Source: Holophagales bacterium UBA5704 (GTDB taxonomy: Bacteria > Acidobacteriota > Thermoanaerobaculia > Multivoradales > UBA5704). Taken from it: DNA of 64,000 bases. The notes beneath the pieces are model-generated. The model made no database searches, was not told the DNA's origin, and saw only the letters and a list, made by a program, of their open reading frames with translations. Location: assembly GCA_002420005.1 (NCBI GenBank), contig DIHE01000126.1, positions 71,858 to 135,857 on the forward strand, written 5' to 3'. The first letter of the stretch is position 1; every line of letters starts with the position of its first letter. The position numbers and the translations under genes were made by a program. Below are positions 50,989 to 60,120 of this stretch, in pieces.

Positions 50989-53538
50989 GTAGTACCCCCG
51001 CACCGTCTTCGCCTCCAGGCCCGGCCGGGCCAGTTGGACCTCGACGGTGCGGAATTTGTCGTCGCGGCTCGGATTGGTGGACTGGTAGGCGAGCATGTAT
51101 TGCGAGCGCAGCTCCTCCTCGACGACGGCGAAGACCTTCTCCAGCTCGGAGGCGGCGGCGATGAAGAAGGAGCGGCCGCCGGTCTCGTCTGCCAGCTTCT
51201 GGAGCTTGGCGCGCACGTCATAGTCCTTCTGGGGCATGTCGATCCCGACGCTGTAGATGGCGACGCCGCTGCGGCGGGCGAATTCCAGAGCTTCGCTGAA
51301 GGTGTAGTGGCTCGCGGTGTCCTGGCCGTCGGAGAGCAGGACGATCGCCTTCTTTCCCTTGATGCCGCCGAAGTAGTAGAGGGAATAGATCAGGCCGTCG
51401 TACATCGCCGTGTTGCCTTCCGGGGTGAGACCGTTCAGGCCGGCGGTGAGCACGTCCAGCTGGCTGGTGAAGCGGACGCCCAGGCTCGCGGTGTCGTTGA
51501 AGGTGAAGACGGCGGCCCGGTCCTTGGGTTCGAGCACGGCCTCGAAAAACCGTGTCGCGGCCTTGATCGCTTCCTTCAACCGCTCGCCGTTGCGTTCTCC
51601 CATGGACGACGAGGTGTCGACCATCACACCGGCATAGATCGGCAGATCGCGCACCAGCTCGAACCGGCGCACCGCCTGGGGCTTTCCGTCTTCGAGGACG
51701 GTGAAATCCTTTTCGGTCAGTCCCTCGACCGCCTCGCCCTGGCGGTTCACCACGGTGGTGAACAGCTCGACGAAATCGACGTCCACTTCTTCCACGTAAT
51801 CCGGCGCATTGATCAGCACCAGGTCCTCGGTGGAGTTGCCGTCCGGCGTGTAGGCGACGGCGCGGACGTAGGAGACCCCGGCGTTCGCGGGCAGCAGGAT
51901 GGGCTGGACGTACGGCGGCTGGTAGAGGCTCGCGAGGAGCGTCTCGTTCAGATAGATCTCCACCCGGTCCAGGCTCTCCCCCTCCGGCAGCTCCACCTGC
52001 GCCTGGGCGCGCAGGCTCGCCTGATAGGTCTTGCCCGGCTGCGGCTCGACGAGGCGGATGGAGAAGCGGTGCGGCCCGGAGTTCAAGAGGATCTCGTCCT
52101 CCGCCAGCCTTTCGTCGCCAGGGCCGAGGGCGAGGGCCTGCAGGGTGTGGATCTTCGGCGCGGTGCCCAGGTTCAGCTCGACGCTGTAGGGCGGCTTTCC
52201 CTTGGTGAGGACCGGCTTGCCGTCGAGCAGGAAGCGGACGCGGGCGATCCCTTCGCCGGTGGCGCGCGCTTCGATGCGCACGGTGCCGGTGATCAGGCCG
52301 GGAGGCGGCGGCAACAGGCGGATCGTCTTCTCGTCGGTGCCGAAGCTCGGCGCGTTGGCTTCCGCCAGCTGGGCCGGAGCGGAGGCGGTGGGTGCCGGCA
52401 CCGGGGCCGGCGCCGAGGCGGCCTGGGCTTCTTCGGCGGAAGGGATGGCGAGCTCGCGGGTCTCGCGCCAGAAGCGTTGGCCGCCGGTCTCCTCCACCTT
52501 GAGGATCAGCGTATAGGTGCCCGGCCGCAGATAGCGCTGGAAGACGAGCGGGAAGGTGTCCGCCGCCGTGGCGTCTCCTCCGGGGAAGAGGAACCGGTAG
52601 CGGAACTGCTCGAACAGCTCGCCGCGGTAAAGCACCTCGCCATCCACCACGAAGCTGGCGGACGTGCCCGCCGCCGCCAGGTCGGCCCGGGCGACGCTGA
52701 CCACGCCCTGCACGACGGTTCGGCTGCCATAGCGGCCGGGGAAGGCGAAGTCGGCGCGGGCCGGGAAGGTGGCCGCGCCTTCAGGCACGTCGGTGGAGCG
52801 GGCGAGGAAGGCGGCGACCCACTCTTCGTTCGGCCGCGGGATGAGCTGGGAGGCCTTCAGAAAGGCGTCCCAATCGACCGCAAAGGCGAGGCGGCCGAGC
52901 ACGTCCTCGCCGCCCTGTGAGCAGGCGGTGTCGATCAGCTCCTGGTCTTTGACGCCACCGGTCGCGCGCAGCCGCAGCTCGACCGAGAAGAGAGAGGAGA
53001 GCCCCTCGCCGGGCGACCACAGGCGCCAGGGTCCCCGCGATGAGCCGCCGGGGGAGACGAAGACCACCGAGAAGCCGCGCTTCACACGCTCGGAGCCGTC
53101 GTAGTCCCAGACCTCCAAGGGCATCAGGCTGTCGCAAAGGGAATGGGTGACCGTCCGGGGCGGCCCGGCGAGCAGAAGGACGCGGGCGCGGTCCTCGGTG
53201 ACGTTGCCCATCTCCTCGCGCGCCTGCTTCAGGCGCTCCTGCCATTTCTCATGGAGCTCGTTGCGCGCCGTCTGGGTGTAGGGGTCCCGCACGTCCCAGA
53301 AGCGGCGGATGAAGGCGTCGCGCTGGTAGTCGCGGGGGAGCGCGAGAAACGCCTGGCGCTCGGTGGCGCTCAGCAGGGGCGCGGTCTCTTCGAGAAACTC
53401 GCGGTGCCGCGGCTGCAACCCGGCGGCGGGATCGGGCGTCTCCGGTGCCGCTGACGCGAGGTCCGCGGCGGCCAGGGCACAGCACAGCAGAGCGCAAGGC
53501 AGGGAGAGGGCCGGGAGGGTACGGCGGAGCCTCGACAT
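50983..53538 (-). CDS. Secreted GWxTD-type/VWA domain protein
   Basis: 851-residue exported protein: signal peptide (about 1-28), then an N-terminal domain (about 40-130) with DAFIRRFWDVRDPYTQTARNEL, typical of GWxTD-domain proteins. Middle beta-rich domains follow, then a C-terminal von Willebrand A domain (about 625-830) with an intact MIDAS DTSSSMG and the VLLSDGQDTASHY loop. It may act in surface assembly or adhesion. The ATG at 53538 is chosen because a normal signal peptide follows. Convergent with the preceding VWFA gene; divergent from the PP2C operon. Confidence 0.82.
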   Translation of the reverse strand: MSRLRRTLPALSLPCALLCCALAAADLASAAPETPDPAAGLQPRHREFLEETAPLLSATERQAFLALPRDYQRDAFIRRFWDVRDPYTQTARNELHEKWQERLKQAREEMGNVTEDRARVLLLAGPPRTVTHSLCDSLMPLEVWDYDGSERVKRGFSVVFVSPGGSSRGPWRLWSPGEGLSSLFSVELRLRATGGVKDQELIDTACSQGGEDVLGRLAFAVDWDAFLKASQLIPRPNEEWVAAFLARSTDVPEGAATFPARADFAFPGRYGSRTVVQGVVSVARADLAAAGTSASFVVDGEVLYRGELFEQFRYRFLFPGGDATAADTFPLVFQRYLRPGTYTLILKVEETGGQRFWRETRELAIPSAEEAQAASAPAPVPAPTASAPAQLAEANAPSFGTDEKTIRLLPPPPGLITGTVRIEARATGEGIARVRFLLDGKPVLTKGKPPYSVELNLGTAPKIHTLQALALGPGDERLAEDEILLNSGPHRFSIRLVEPQPGKTYQASLRAQAQVELPEGESLDRVEIYLNETLLASLYQPPYVQPILLPANAGVSYVRAVAYTPDGNSTEDLVLINAPDYVEEVDVDFVELFTTVVNRQGEAVEGLTEKDFTVLEDGKPQAVRRFELVRDLPIYAGVMVDTSSSMGERNGERLKEAIKAATRFFEAVLEPKDRAAVFTFNDTASLGVRFTSQLDVLTAGLNGLTPEGNTAMYDGLIYSLYYFGGIKGKKAIVLLSDGQDTASHYTFSEALEFARRSGVAIYSVGIDMPQKDYDVRAKLQKLADETGGRSFFIAAASELEKVFAVVEEELRSQYMLAYQSTNPSRDDKFRTVEVQLARPGLEAKTVRGYYP

Positions 53539-53655
53539 GGCCGCTCGATCGTACACCCCGTACCGGCTCGAAGGGTAGCGCGCAGCCTCGCGCTAAACCT
53601 TCCTCGCGTCGCGGGTTCTCCGGTGGGTGAACCGGAGATCCCAGGACGCGAGGCC

Positions 53656-54459
53656 ATGAACGAGACATCTTCCCGCTACCACAGTGACGTCCACGTGCTC
53701 ACGGTCTGCGGGCCGGTGCGCGAAGAGAACCAGGATGCCGCCGCCGTCTGGAAGGCGGAGGGGGGCGAGGTCGCCCTTCTCGTCGCCGACGGCATGGGAG
53801 GGCATGCCGCGGGGCGCGAGGCGGCGGAGATCACCGTCCACTCCTGCCTCGACACGCTGCGCCGCCACAGGGAGGGCTCCTGGGAAGACGCCTTCCGGTC
53901 GGCGGTCACCGGGGCGCAGGCGGCGGTTCGCGAGGCCTGCGCCCGGGAGGAGGGCCGGCGCGCGGCGATGGGTGCAACGGTCGCCCTCGCGGTCTTGGGA
54001 GAGCTCGCGGCGGTTCCCCACCTGCACGTCGCCCACGTCGGCGACAGCCGCGTGTACCTCTTCCGCGGTCGTTCCCTCTACCGCCTGACGGCGGACCACT
54101 CGCTCGTCGCCCAGATGGTGCGCGACGGCCTGCTCGCCGAGGAGGAGGCTGCCGGGCATCCGGATTCCCATGTGATCCAGCGCGCGATCGGCCAGTCCGG
54201 ACCTCTGGAGCCGGAGATCGGAGAGCCGCTGCCGCTGGATGTGGGGGACGTGGTGGTTCTGTGCTCGGACGGGCTGCATGGCGCCGTGCCGGACGGCGGC
54301 CTCGGCGAGGTCCTCGGCCGCTCGGGCAGCGCCGAAGAGGTCTGCCGAAATCTGCTGGCGGCGGCCCTCGCGGCCGGCAGCGAAGACAACATCACGATCG
54401 CCTGCGCCCGCCTTCTCGGAGAGCGGCCGGGCCGGCGCAAGACCCGGGTTCCGCGCTGA
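53656..54459 (+). CDS. PP2C-type Ser/Thr protein phosphatase
   Basis: Metal-dependent phosphatase (267 aa), counterpart of the Ser/Thr kinase at the end of the operon. Visible metal-site motifs are REENQDA, VADGMGGHAAG, the VAHVGDSRVYLFR strand, CSDGLHG and the terminal EDNITI. Soluble, no membrane segment. The ATG at 53656 is chosen over an upstream start because homology begins at once. First gene of a five-gene co-directional signalling operon (53656-59002). Confidence 0.93.
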   Translation: MNETSSRYHSDVHVLTVCGPVREENQDAAAVWKAEGGEVALLVADGMGGHAAGREAAEITVHSCLDTLRRHREGSWEDAFRSAVTGAQAAVREACAREEGRRAAMGATVALAVLGELAAVPHLHVAHVGDSRVYLFRGRSLYRLTADHSLVAQMVRDGLLAEEEAAGHPDSHVIQRAIGQSGPLEPEIGEPLPLDVGDVVVLCSDGLHGAVPDGGLGEVLGRSGSAEEVCRNLLAAALAAGSEDNITIACARLLGERPGRRKTRVPR

Positions 54460-54487
54460 GCCGAACCCGAAGCAAAGGAGACATGAA

Positions 54488-55195
54488 GTGACCGAATGTG
54501 CGAGCTGCCATACCTTGAATCCCGGGACGGAGCGGGCATGCCTGGCCTGTGGCACCGCCCTGCCGCGCTCCGGCCCGACCGGCTCGACGCCTCTGGGGCT
54601 GACGAGCTGCCCGGCGGGACACCCGATCGACCCCTCCTGGCGCATCTGCCCCTATTGTGAGCGCAGCGCCGCCACGGCAGGCCCTCCGGCCCCGGGCCGC
54701 GCAACCCGGCTGGATGGTGCGCCGCCGGCCGCCGCCGGTGCGGCGGCGACGCGGCTGGAGCCGGTGCTCCCGGCCGGCCGCCGAACCGTCCTCGAAGGGG
54801 CCTCTCCGGTGGTGCCGGGGGACGCTTTCGCCGCGCCGCCCACGGCGCCACCGGTGGCCCCGTCCGCCCGTCTGGTGGCGGTCCTCGCCGCGCCGGAGCT
54901 GGGCGGCGGATCGATCTTCCCGGTGCGGGCGGGGCGGACCACCCTGGGGGCCGGCCGGCAGAACGACGTCGTGCTGGCCGGGGACACCGAAGCCTCCGGG
55001 GAGCATGCGGTCCTCCTCCACCGCGGCGACACCTTCCATCTGACCGACCGACTGTCGACCAATGGCACCTGGCACAACGGCCATGAGGTTCCGGCCAACG
55101 GCACCGTACAGCTCCAGGACCGTGACTGCATCCGGTGCGGCCGGACGGAGCTGATTTTCCTGAGCATCCCCAACCACCCCGGCAAGGAGGAATGA
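54488..55195 (+). CDS. Zinc-ribbon and FHA domain protein
   Basis: 235 aa. The N-terminal zinc-ribbon pairs are ECASC...ACLAC and, after a linker, TSCPAGH...ICPYC. A Pro/Ala-rich linker (about 60-125) leads to a C-terminal forkhead-associated domain (about 135-230) with TTLGAGRQNDVVL and LSTNGTWHNG, which binds phospho-threonine. It is likely a phosphorylation-dependent adaptor for the kinase in the same operon. The GTG start has AAGGAG 7 nt upstream. Its stop is 2 bp before the next GTG. Confidence 0.87.
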   Translation: MTECASCHTLNPGTERACLACGTALPRSGPTGSTPLGLTSCPAGHPIDPSWRICPYCERSAATAGPPAPGRATRLDGAPPAAAGAAATRLEPVLPAGRRTVLEGASPVVPGDAFAAPPTAPPVAPSARLVAVLAAPELGGGSIFPVRAGRTTLGAGRQNDVVLAGDTEASGEHAVLLHRGDTFHLTDRLSTNGTWHNGHEVPANGTVQLQDRDCIRCGRTELIFLSIPNHPGKEE

Positions 55196-55197
55196 AC

Positions 55198-56598
55198 GTG
55201 TCCATGATTCTGACCATCCGCCATCTCGGCGGCTCGCTGGCGGGCAAAAGCCAGCGGGTCGCCCTGCAAGAGGGGCAGAGCGTGCGCCTCGGCCGCTCCC
55301 CGGAAAGCGAGATCAAGTTCACCGACACCGCGGACGACGGCGTGAGCTCGCTCCATGCGGAGCTCAGCCTGCAAGGCTCCCGCCTGTTCGTGGAAGACAA
55401 GCGCAGCTCCAACGGCACCTTCCTCAACGGCACCCTGTGCCCGCCTCTCCAGAAGGTCGCGGTGCCGGACGGTGCGCGCCTGCGCCTCGGCCGCCAGGGT
55501 CCGGAGATGCAGATGGCGGTCGCAACCGCAGAAACCGGCCCGGCCAAGGAGAGCATCGGCCGCGCCACCCTGCTGCGGGAGATCGACAAAGTCCGCCAGG
55601 AGGAGCGCGGCGTGGTGGCCGGCGAGATCGCCGAGACCCACCGGCGGTCGCGGCTCTGGCTCGGCGGCGGCCTGGGCCTGGTGCTTGTGCTGGCGGCCGC
55701 CGGGATCGGCGGTGCCGCCTGGTGGAGCCACCAGAAGTCCGAGCGGCTGGCGGCGGATCTCTCGCGGCAGAAAACGGAGCTCGACCAGGAGAAGAACCCC
55801 TGGCCGGCGGTCGAGGCCCGGGTCAGCCCTTCTGTGGTTTCGATCAAGTGCCGCTACCGGCTGCGCCGGCCGCTCCCGGTGAACGAGGATCAGGCCATGG
55901 TCGTCGAAGATCTCTGGGGAGGCGGTGGTGGCTCGGGCGTCCTGATCAAACCGGGGCTCATCCTCACCGCGCTGCACGTGGTGGAGCCCTGGAAGTTCGT
56001 CCTGCCCGGCTGGGAGGGCGTGGTCGAGAGATTCGCCGTCCGGCCCGAATATGACGTCCTGGAGGTCCAGTTCCCCGGCCAGCAGCCGCTCAAGGCTTCG
56101 GTGGTCGCGGTGTCGGCCGAGCATGACCTGGCGATCCTCCAGGTACAGCAGACGGGCGCTTCGGCCGTGCCTCTGGGCCAGACCAATGCCGAGGTCAAGG
56201 TGACCGACGAGATCGCCGTCCTCGGCTATCCCGGAAACCTCGGCCAGTACCAGGTCCAGGTCCAGAACGTCACCGGCTTCGGCGAAGCGACGCGCGCGAT
56301 CACCGAGGTCACCCCGAGCTTCATCCAGGGAACCGTGGCCCAGCCGCTGACCGCCTCCGGCGAAGGCTCCCACCATCTGGTGTTCACCGCCGCCATCGAG
56401 CCCGGCAACAGCGGCGGCCCGGTGGTCAACCGGCAGGGCCAGGTGATCGGGATCGTCTCTTTCCAGTTCGACCGCACGGGTCCGCCGATCACCATCCTCG
56501 GCGAAGAGATCCCGACGCAGCTGCCGGCCCAGGCGGGCAGCCGCGCCGTGAGCCCCGACGACATTCAATCGTTCCTGCGCCAGCACGGGTTCGCCTGA
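55198..56598 (+). CDS. FHA-transmembrane-trypsin-like protease fusion
   Basis: 466 aa. An N-terminal cytoplasmic FHA domain (about 2-105: SVRLGRSPESEI, SSNGTFLNG) is followed by a helical linker, one transmembrane segment (about 152-175) and an extracytoplasmic trypsin-like serine protease domain (about 200-440). Its catalytic triad is His in LTALHVVE, Asp in AEHDLAIL and Ser in PGNSGGPVV, as in HtrA/DegP, but no PDZ domain is visible. The layout suggests that a phospho-threonine signal inside the cell controls proteolysis outside (inference). I chose GTG 55198 because AAGGAGG lies 7 nt upstream; ATG 55192 is too close to it. Confidence 0.87.
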   Translation: MSMILTIRHLGGSLAGKSQRVALQEGQSVRLGRSPESEIKFTDTADDGVSSLHAELSLQGSRLFVEDKRSSNGTFLNGTLCPPLQKVAVPDGARLRLGRQGPEMQMAVATAETGPAKESIGRATLLREIDKVRQEERGVVAGEIAETHRRSRLWLGGGLGLVLVLAAAGIGGAAWWSHQKSERLAADLSRQKTELDQEKNPWPAVEARVSPSVVSIKCRYRLRRPLPVNEDQAMVVEDLWGGGGGSGVLIKPGLILTALHVVEPWKFVLPGWEGVVERFAVRPEYDVLEVQFPGQQPLKASVVAVSAEHDLAILQVQQTGASAVPLGQTNAEVKVTDEIAVLGYPGNLGQYQVQVQNVTGFGEATRAITEVTPSFIQGTVAQPLTASGEGSHHLVFTAAIEPGNSGGPVVNRQGQVIGIVSFQFDRTGPPITILGEEIPTQLPAQAGSRAVSPDDIQSFLRQHGFA

Positions 56599-56617
56599 GC
56601 CCGTGAGGAGACGTGCC

Positions 56618-57307
56618 ATGCGAGCAAGCCGATCCCTTCGCTGCCTCCTTCTCCTCGGGCTCTTCGCCGGCGGGCTCCTCGCCCAGGCGCCACCACCGGC
56701 GGAGCCGGTCGTCGACGAGCCGTTGACCCTGGAGGCCCCTCCGGTCGAGCCCGAGCCGCCCATCGACGGGGCGCCGGCCGAGGAGCCGCCGGTCCCCGCG
56801 GAGCCCTGGCCGGACGAGCCCGTTCCCGATTCGGCTGCCGGGGTGGCCGAACCTCCGCCGGTCGATCCGATGGACGTGCCGGTGGATGCACTGGACCTGC
56901 CGGCCGAAGCCCCTGCGGCGATCCCGCCGCCGCAGGCTCCCCCCTCCGCCCCCGCCGCCCCGGGAACGGGCCGGCCGGCGAAGGCCCCGGGAGAGACCTT
57001 CCGGGTCCGGCTCGCCGAAGCGGGCAAGGGATTCCGTGCCGGGATCGTCGGCCAGCTCCGGGTGAGCGCCGTCGGGCTGGCCTTCACCCGGGACGGACAG
57101 AGCCGGGCCGACTGGTCGATCGCCTGGAAGGACCTGGAGGCGGCGCGCAAGGAGAAAGGCCTGTGGGACGCACCCTTCGTGCTGGGCCTCATCGGCCGCG
57201 ACGGAAGCCGCCGGTTTCTCGCCCGGCTCGACAAGAGCGGGCGGTATCTCGACGGCGCTCCGCTCCTCGCGGCCATCGTCCGCACCGGAGGGGCGCGGCT
57301 CAAGTGA
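56618..57307 (+). CDS. Exported Pro-rich protein, operon member
   Basis: 229 aa. Signal peptide (about 1-23) is followed by a long Pro/Glu/Ala-rich disordered stretch (about 25-125), then a C-terminal domain (about 128-229: FRVRLAEAGKGFRAGIVGQLRVSAVGLAF...ADWSIAWKDLEAA) with a PH-like beta pattern. Family not recognised. GAGGAG upstream of ATG. It lies between the FHA-protease and kinase genes with short gaps (19 and 27 bp), so it is likely part of the signalling operon, perhaps the protease's periplasmic partner. Confidence 0.7.
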   Translation: MRASRSLRCLLLLGLFAGGLLAQAPPPAEPVVDEPLTLEAPPVEPEPPIDGAPAEEPPVPAEPWPDEPVPDSAAGVAEPPPVDPMDVPVDALDLPAEAPAAIPPPQAPPSAPAAPGTGRPAKAPGETFRVRLAEAGKGFRAGIVGQLRVSAVGLAFTRDGQSRADWSIAWKDLEAARKEKGLWDAPFVLGLIGRDGSRRFLARLDKSGRYLDGAPLLAAIVRTGGARLK

Positions 57308-57334
57308 CGGCCTGAGGACCACCCGGGAGGAGCC

Positions 57335-59002
57335 ATGAGAGAGCACATCGGACATTACCGGATCGAGGCCGAGCTGGGGCGGGGCGGCATGGGCGTCGTG
57401 TACCGCGGCGTCCACGAGCACCTGGGGCGGGAGGTCGCCATCAAGGCCCTGACCCCTGAGCTGACCCGCCAGCCGGAGTTCAAGGACCGGTTCTTCGCCG
57501 AGGCCAGGACCCAGGCCCGGCTGCAGCATCCCCACCTCGTGGCGGTCTACGACCTGCTGGCCGAGGCGGGCGAGTATTTCATCGTGATGGAGCTGGTCAC
57601 CGGCATCGGCCTCGACGACCTCCTGCGGGGCCGGGCGGGTCGCCTGGAGCTGGCCGAAGCCCTGGGGATCTTCAGCCAGATGCTCTCCGCCCTCGACTAC
57701 GCCCATTCGGAAGGCGTGATCCACCGGGACATCAAGCCTTCCAACGTGCTGATCACCGCGGACGGCCGGGCGAAGCTGACCGACTTCGGCATCGCGCTGC
57801 TGGTGGGAGACAAACGCCTGACCGCCTCCCAGTCGACGATCGGCACCCCGACCTACATGTCCCCCGAGCAGATCTTGCGGCCCCGGTCGCTGGATCACCG
57901 CACCGACATCTACAGCGCCGCGGTCGTGTTCTTCGAGATGCTGACCGGAAGCCCGCCGTTCGACGGGGAGACGGAGTACGGGATCAAGAAGCTGCACGTC
58001 GAAGCGGCTCCGCCGGACCTGGCCCGCCTGCGCGCCGATCTGCCGCCGGGGATCGCCGAAGCGGTCGCCCTCGCCTTACGCAAGAATCCGGACGACCGGC
58101 CGCCGAGCGCCGGAGCCTTCCTGCGGGCGCTTCTCGCCGCCTCGCCGGAGGAGGCAGCGCCCGCCGTCGCCACCCTCTCCCCGCGGCCGGTGCCGGGTCT
58201 CGGTGCGCCGACGGCCGTATCCGGCGGGCCCCGGCCGGCTGCGCGGCCGGCCTTCGGCCGGTTCCTGGCCGAGAACCGCCGGCTCCTCCTGGGAGCCGCG
58301 GGGCTCCTCGCCGCCACCCTCGGCGCGGCGTTGGTCCTGATGCGCCCAACGGACCAGAGCACCGTGCCGGCGCTCGCCGCCCTCCATTCCGACCCGGCAC
58401 CTTCCCAGCCGCCGGCCCCGGCGCTGCAACCCCCGCCTGCGGAGCCGATCGCGGCCCCTCCTGCGCCCCGCCCGGCCCCGACTCCGGTCAAGCCCCGGAG
58501 CACCCCGCGCCCCCGCACCGCCGAGCCCGTCCCCGCCCAAGAGGCACCCGCCGCACCTCCCCAGGTCGCGGAAACCCAGGCTGAGCCCTCTGCACCGGCC
58601 CCGGTGCCGGCGGAGTCCGGCGCGGCCCTCGACGCCCGCCTGGACGAGCTGAGCCCGGTGGCGGATCGCTTGGAGGACCTGAGCAAGAAGACCTGGCGAG
58701 CCTACGAGCGGGCGCGTCTCCAGACGGCGCTCGGCCCCGGGCTGGCCTCCTTCCGCGACGCAACCGCCGCCCTGCGCAAGGAGCTCCGCGCCGTCCGGGG
58801 GACCGGGATCTTCGGCGCGTTGCGCCGGCGGGGCCGTGAGACCGACACCCGGACCTTGGAGAGCAGAGCCAGCGACGTGCTGCGCCGAGGCGGTGACGTC
58901 GAGAGCCTGCTCACCGACGACCCCGGACGAGCGGAGATCGAAAGCTCGTGGCGCGAGGTCCGGCGGGAGCTGCAGCGACTGGAGACGTTCTTTCTGCGCT
59001 AG
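57335..59002 (+). CDS. Membrane Ser/Thr protein kinase (Hanks type)
   Basis: 555 aa. Kinase domain (about 5-265) shows the glycine loop LGRGGMGVVYRG, catalytic Lys in VAIKAL, HRDIKPSN, DFG in LTDFGIAL and the PTYMSPEQ P+1 loop. One transmembrane helix (about 312-332) follows a short linker. Then comes a Pro/Ala-rich extracytoplasmic region and a C-terminal helical domain; no PASTA repeats. GGGAGGAGCC precedes the ATG. As last gene of the operon it supplies the phosphorylation read by the FHA proteins and reversed by the PP2C. Confidence 0.93.
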   Translation: MREHIGHYRIEAELGRGGMGVVYRGVHEHLGREVAIKALTPELTRQPEFKDRFFAEARTQARLQHPHLVAVYDLLAEAGEYFIVMELVTGIGLDDLLRGRAGRLELAEALGIFSQMLSALDYAHSEGVIHRDIKPSNVLITADGRAKLTDFGIALLVGDKRLTASQSTIGTPTYMSPEQILRPRSLDHRTDIYSAAVVFFEMLTGSPPFDGETEYGIKKLHVEAAPPDLARLRADLPPGIAEAVALALRKNPDDRPPSAGAFLRALLAASPEEAAPAVATLSPRPVPGLGAPTAVSGGPRPAARPAFGRFLAENRRLLLGAAGLLAATLGAALVLMRPTDQSTVPALAALHSDPAPSQPPAPALQPPPAEPIAAPPAPRPAPTPVKPRSTPRPRTAEPVPAQEAPAAPPQVAETQAEPSAPAPVPAESGAALDARLDELSPVADRLEDLSKKTWRAYERARLQTALGPGLASFRDATAALRKELRAVRGTGIFGALRRRGRETDTRTLESRASDVLRRGGDVESLLTDDPGRAEIESSWREVRRELQRLETFFLR

Positions 59003-59285
59003 TCGAGTTCTTTGTTGCGTCCATGGAAGGGGGTGCTCCGCACCGGTTTGGCCGCCGCCGTCCCTGCGCAGGAGGTGACGGAGGCTCCGTCTCTGGTCCA
59101 GGAGCTCCGCCGAGGCCCCGGGGGAGAGAACCTCTCGGGCCTCTCCTGAGCCGGGCAACTTTCTCCCCGCTTCCACGTATCCAGACAGGCGCTGCGCCCG
59201 CTCGTGGAATCGGCTATCCTGGAAGGCGGGCCGGGCCTCCGAGCCACCGTTCGCTGCCAAACACGCATCCCATGAGGAGGACTAC

Positions 59286-60038
59286 ATGATTCGCAAGACT
59301 CTGGCCGGCCTGGTGATGGCCGGCTTGGTGAGCACCATCGCCTGGGGACAGACCGCCGACGAGCTGATCGAGAAGAACATCGAGGCCAAGGGAGGCCGCG
59401 AGAAGATCCAGGCCATCAAGACCGCGCGCATGACCGGCACGATGACGCTGGGGATGGGGATGGAGGCGCCGATGACCATGGAGATGGCCCGCCCCAACAA
59501 GGTCCGGCTGGAGTTCGTCTTCCAGGGCATGACCGGGGTCCAGACCTACGATGGCAAGGACGGCTGGATGCTGATGCCGTTCCTGGGCAAGACCGATCCC
59601 GAGGCGATCACCGGCAAGCAGCTCGAACAGCTCCAGGAACAGGCCGACATGGATGGCCTGCTGGTGGACTACAAGGCCAAGGGCCATCAGGTCGAATTCG
59701 CCGGCAAGGAGGACCTGGAGGGGACTCCCACCTACAAGCTCAAGATCACCAAGAAGAACGGGGATGTCGGCTACTACTGGCTCGATGCCGAGACCTACCT
59801 GGAGCTCAAGGCCTCCGGCAAGACCAGCATCAACGGCCAGGAGGTCGAGGGGGAGGCCTGGTTCGGCGACTTCAAGGAGACCGGCGGCGTGCTGTTCCCT
59901 CACTCGATCGAGAACAAGGCGGCCGGCGCGCCGGGCGGCATGACGATCTCGATCGAGAAGATCGAGGTCAATCCGGAGCTGGCCGAGGCGCGCTTCGGCA
60001 AGCCGGAGCCGGCCGCGGCGCCTGCGCCCAAGCCCTGA
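59286..60038 (+). CDS. Periplasmic LolA-like (outer-membrane sorting) protein
   Basis: 250-residue exported protein: signal peptide (about 1-21, ending AWGQ), then the start typical of LolA/LolB-like folds (TADELIEKNIEAKGGREKIQAIKTARMTG positions), VQTYDGKDGWML and the repeating beta strands YKLKITKKNG...YYWLDAETYLELKASGK. C-terminal Pro/Ala tail. It may bind a lipid or outer-membrane lipoprotein. GAGGAGGACTAC precedes the ATG. The 283 bp upstream hold no gene; a TATCCT hexamer near 59215 could be the -10. Confidence 0.78.
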   Translation: MIRKTLAGLVMAGLVSTIAWGQTADELIEKNIEAKGGREKIQAIKTARMTGTMTLGMGMEAPMTMEMARPNKVRLEFVFQGMTGVQTYDGKDGWMLMPFLGKTDPEAITGKQLEQLQEQADMDGLLVDYKAKGHQVEFAGKEDLEGTPTYKLKITKKNGDVGYYWLDAETYLELKASGKTSINGQEVEGEAWFGDFKETGGVLFPHSIENKAAGAPGGMTISIEKIEVNPELAEARFGKPEPAAAPAPKP

Positions 60039-60048
60039 CGGTTGTTCC

Positions 60049-60077
60049 GGGAGGCTCCCGCGTGCGGAGGGCCTCCC
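60049..60077 (+). terminator. Hairpin after LolA-like gene
   Basis: GGGAGGC (60049-60055) pairs with GCCTCCC (60071-60077), followed by TCTCTCCCTT. It sits 11 bp past the LolA-like stop. Plausible terminator or attenuator before the next gene. Confidence 0.4.
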
Positions 60078-60120
60078 TCTCTCCCTTCGGTCGTCCTTCA
60101 TGTCCAGAGAGGAAACGTGT

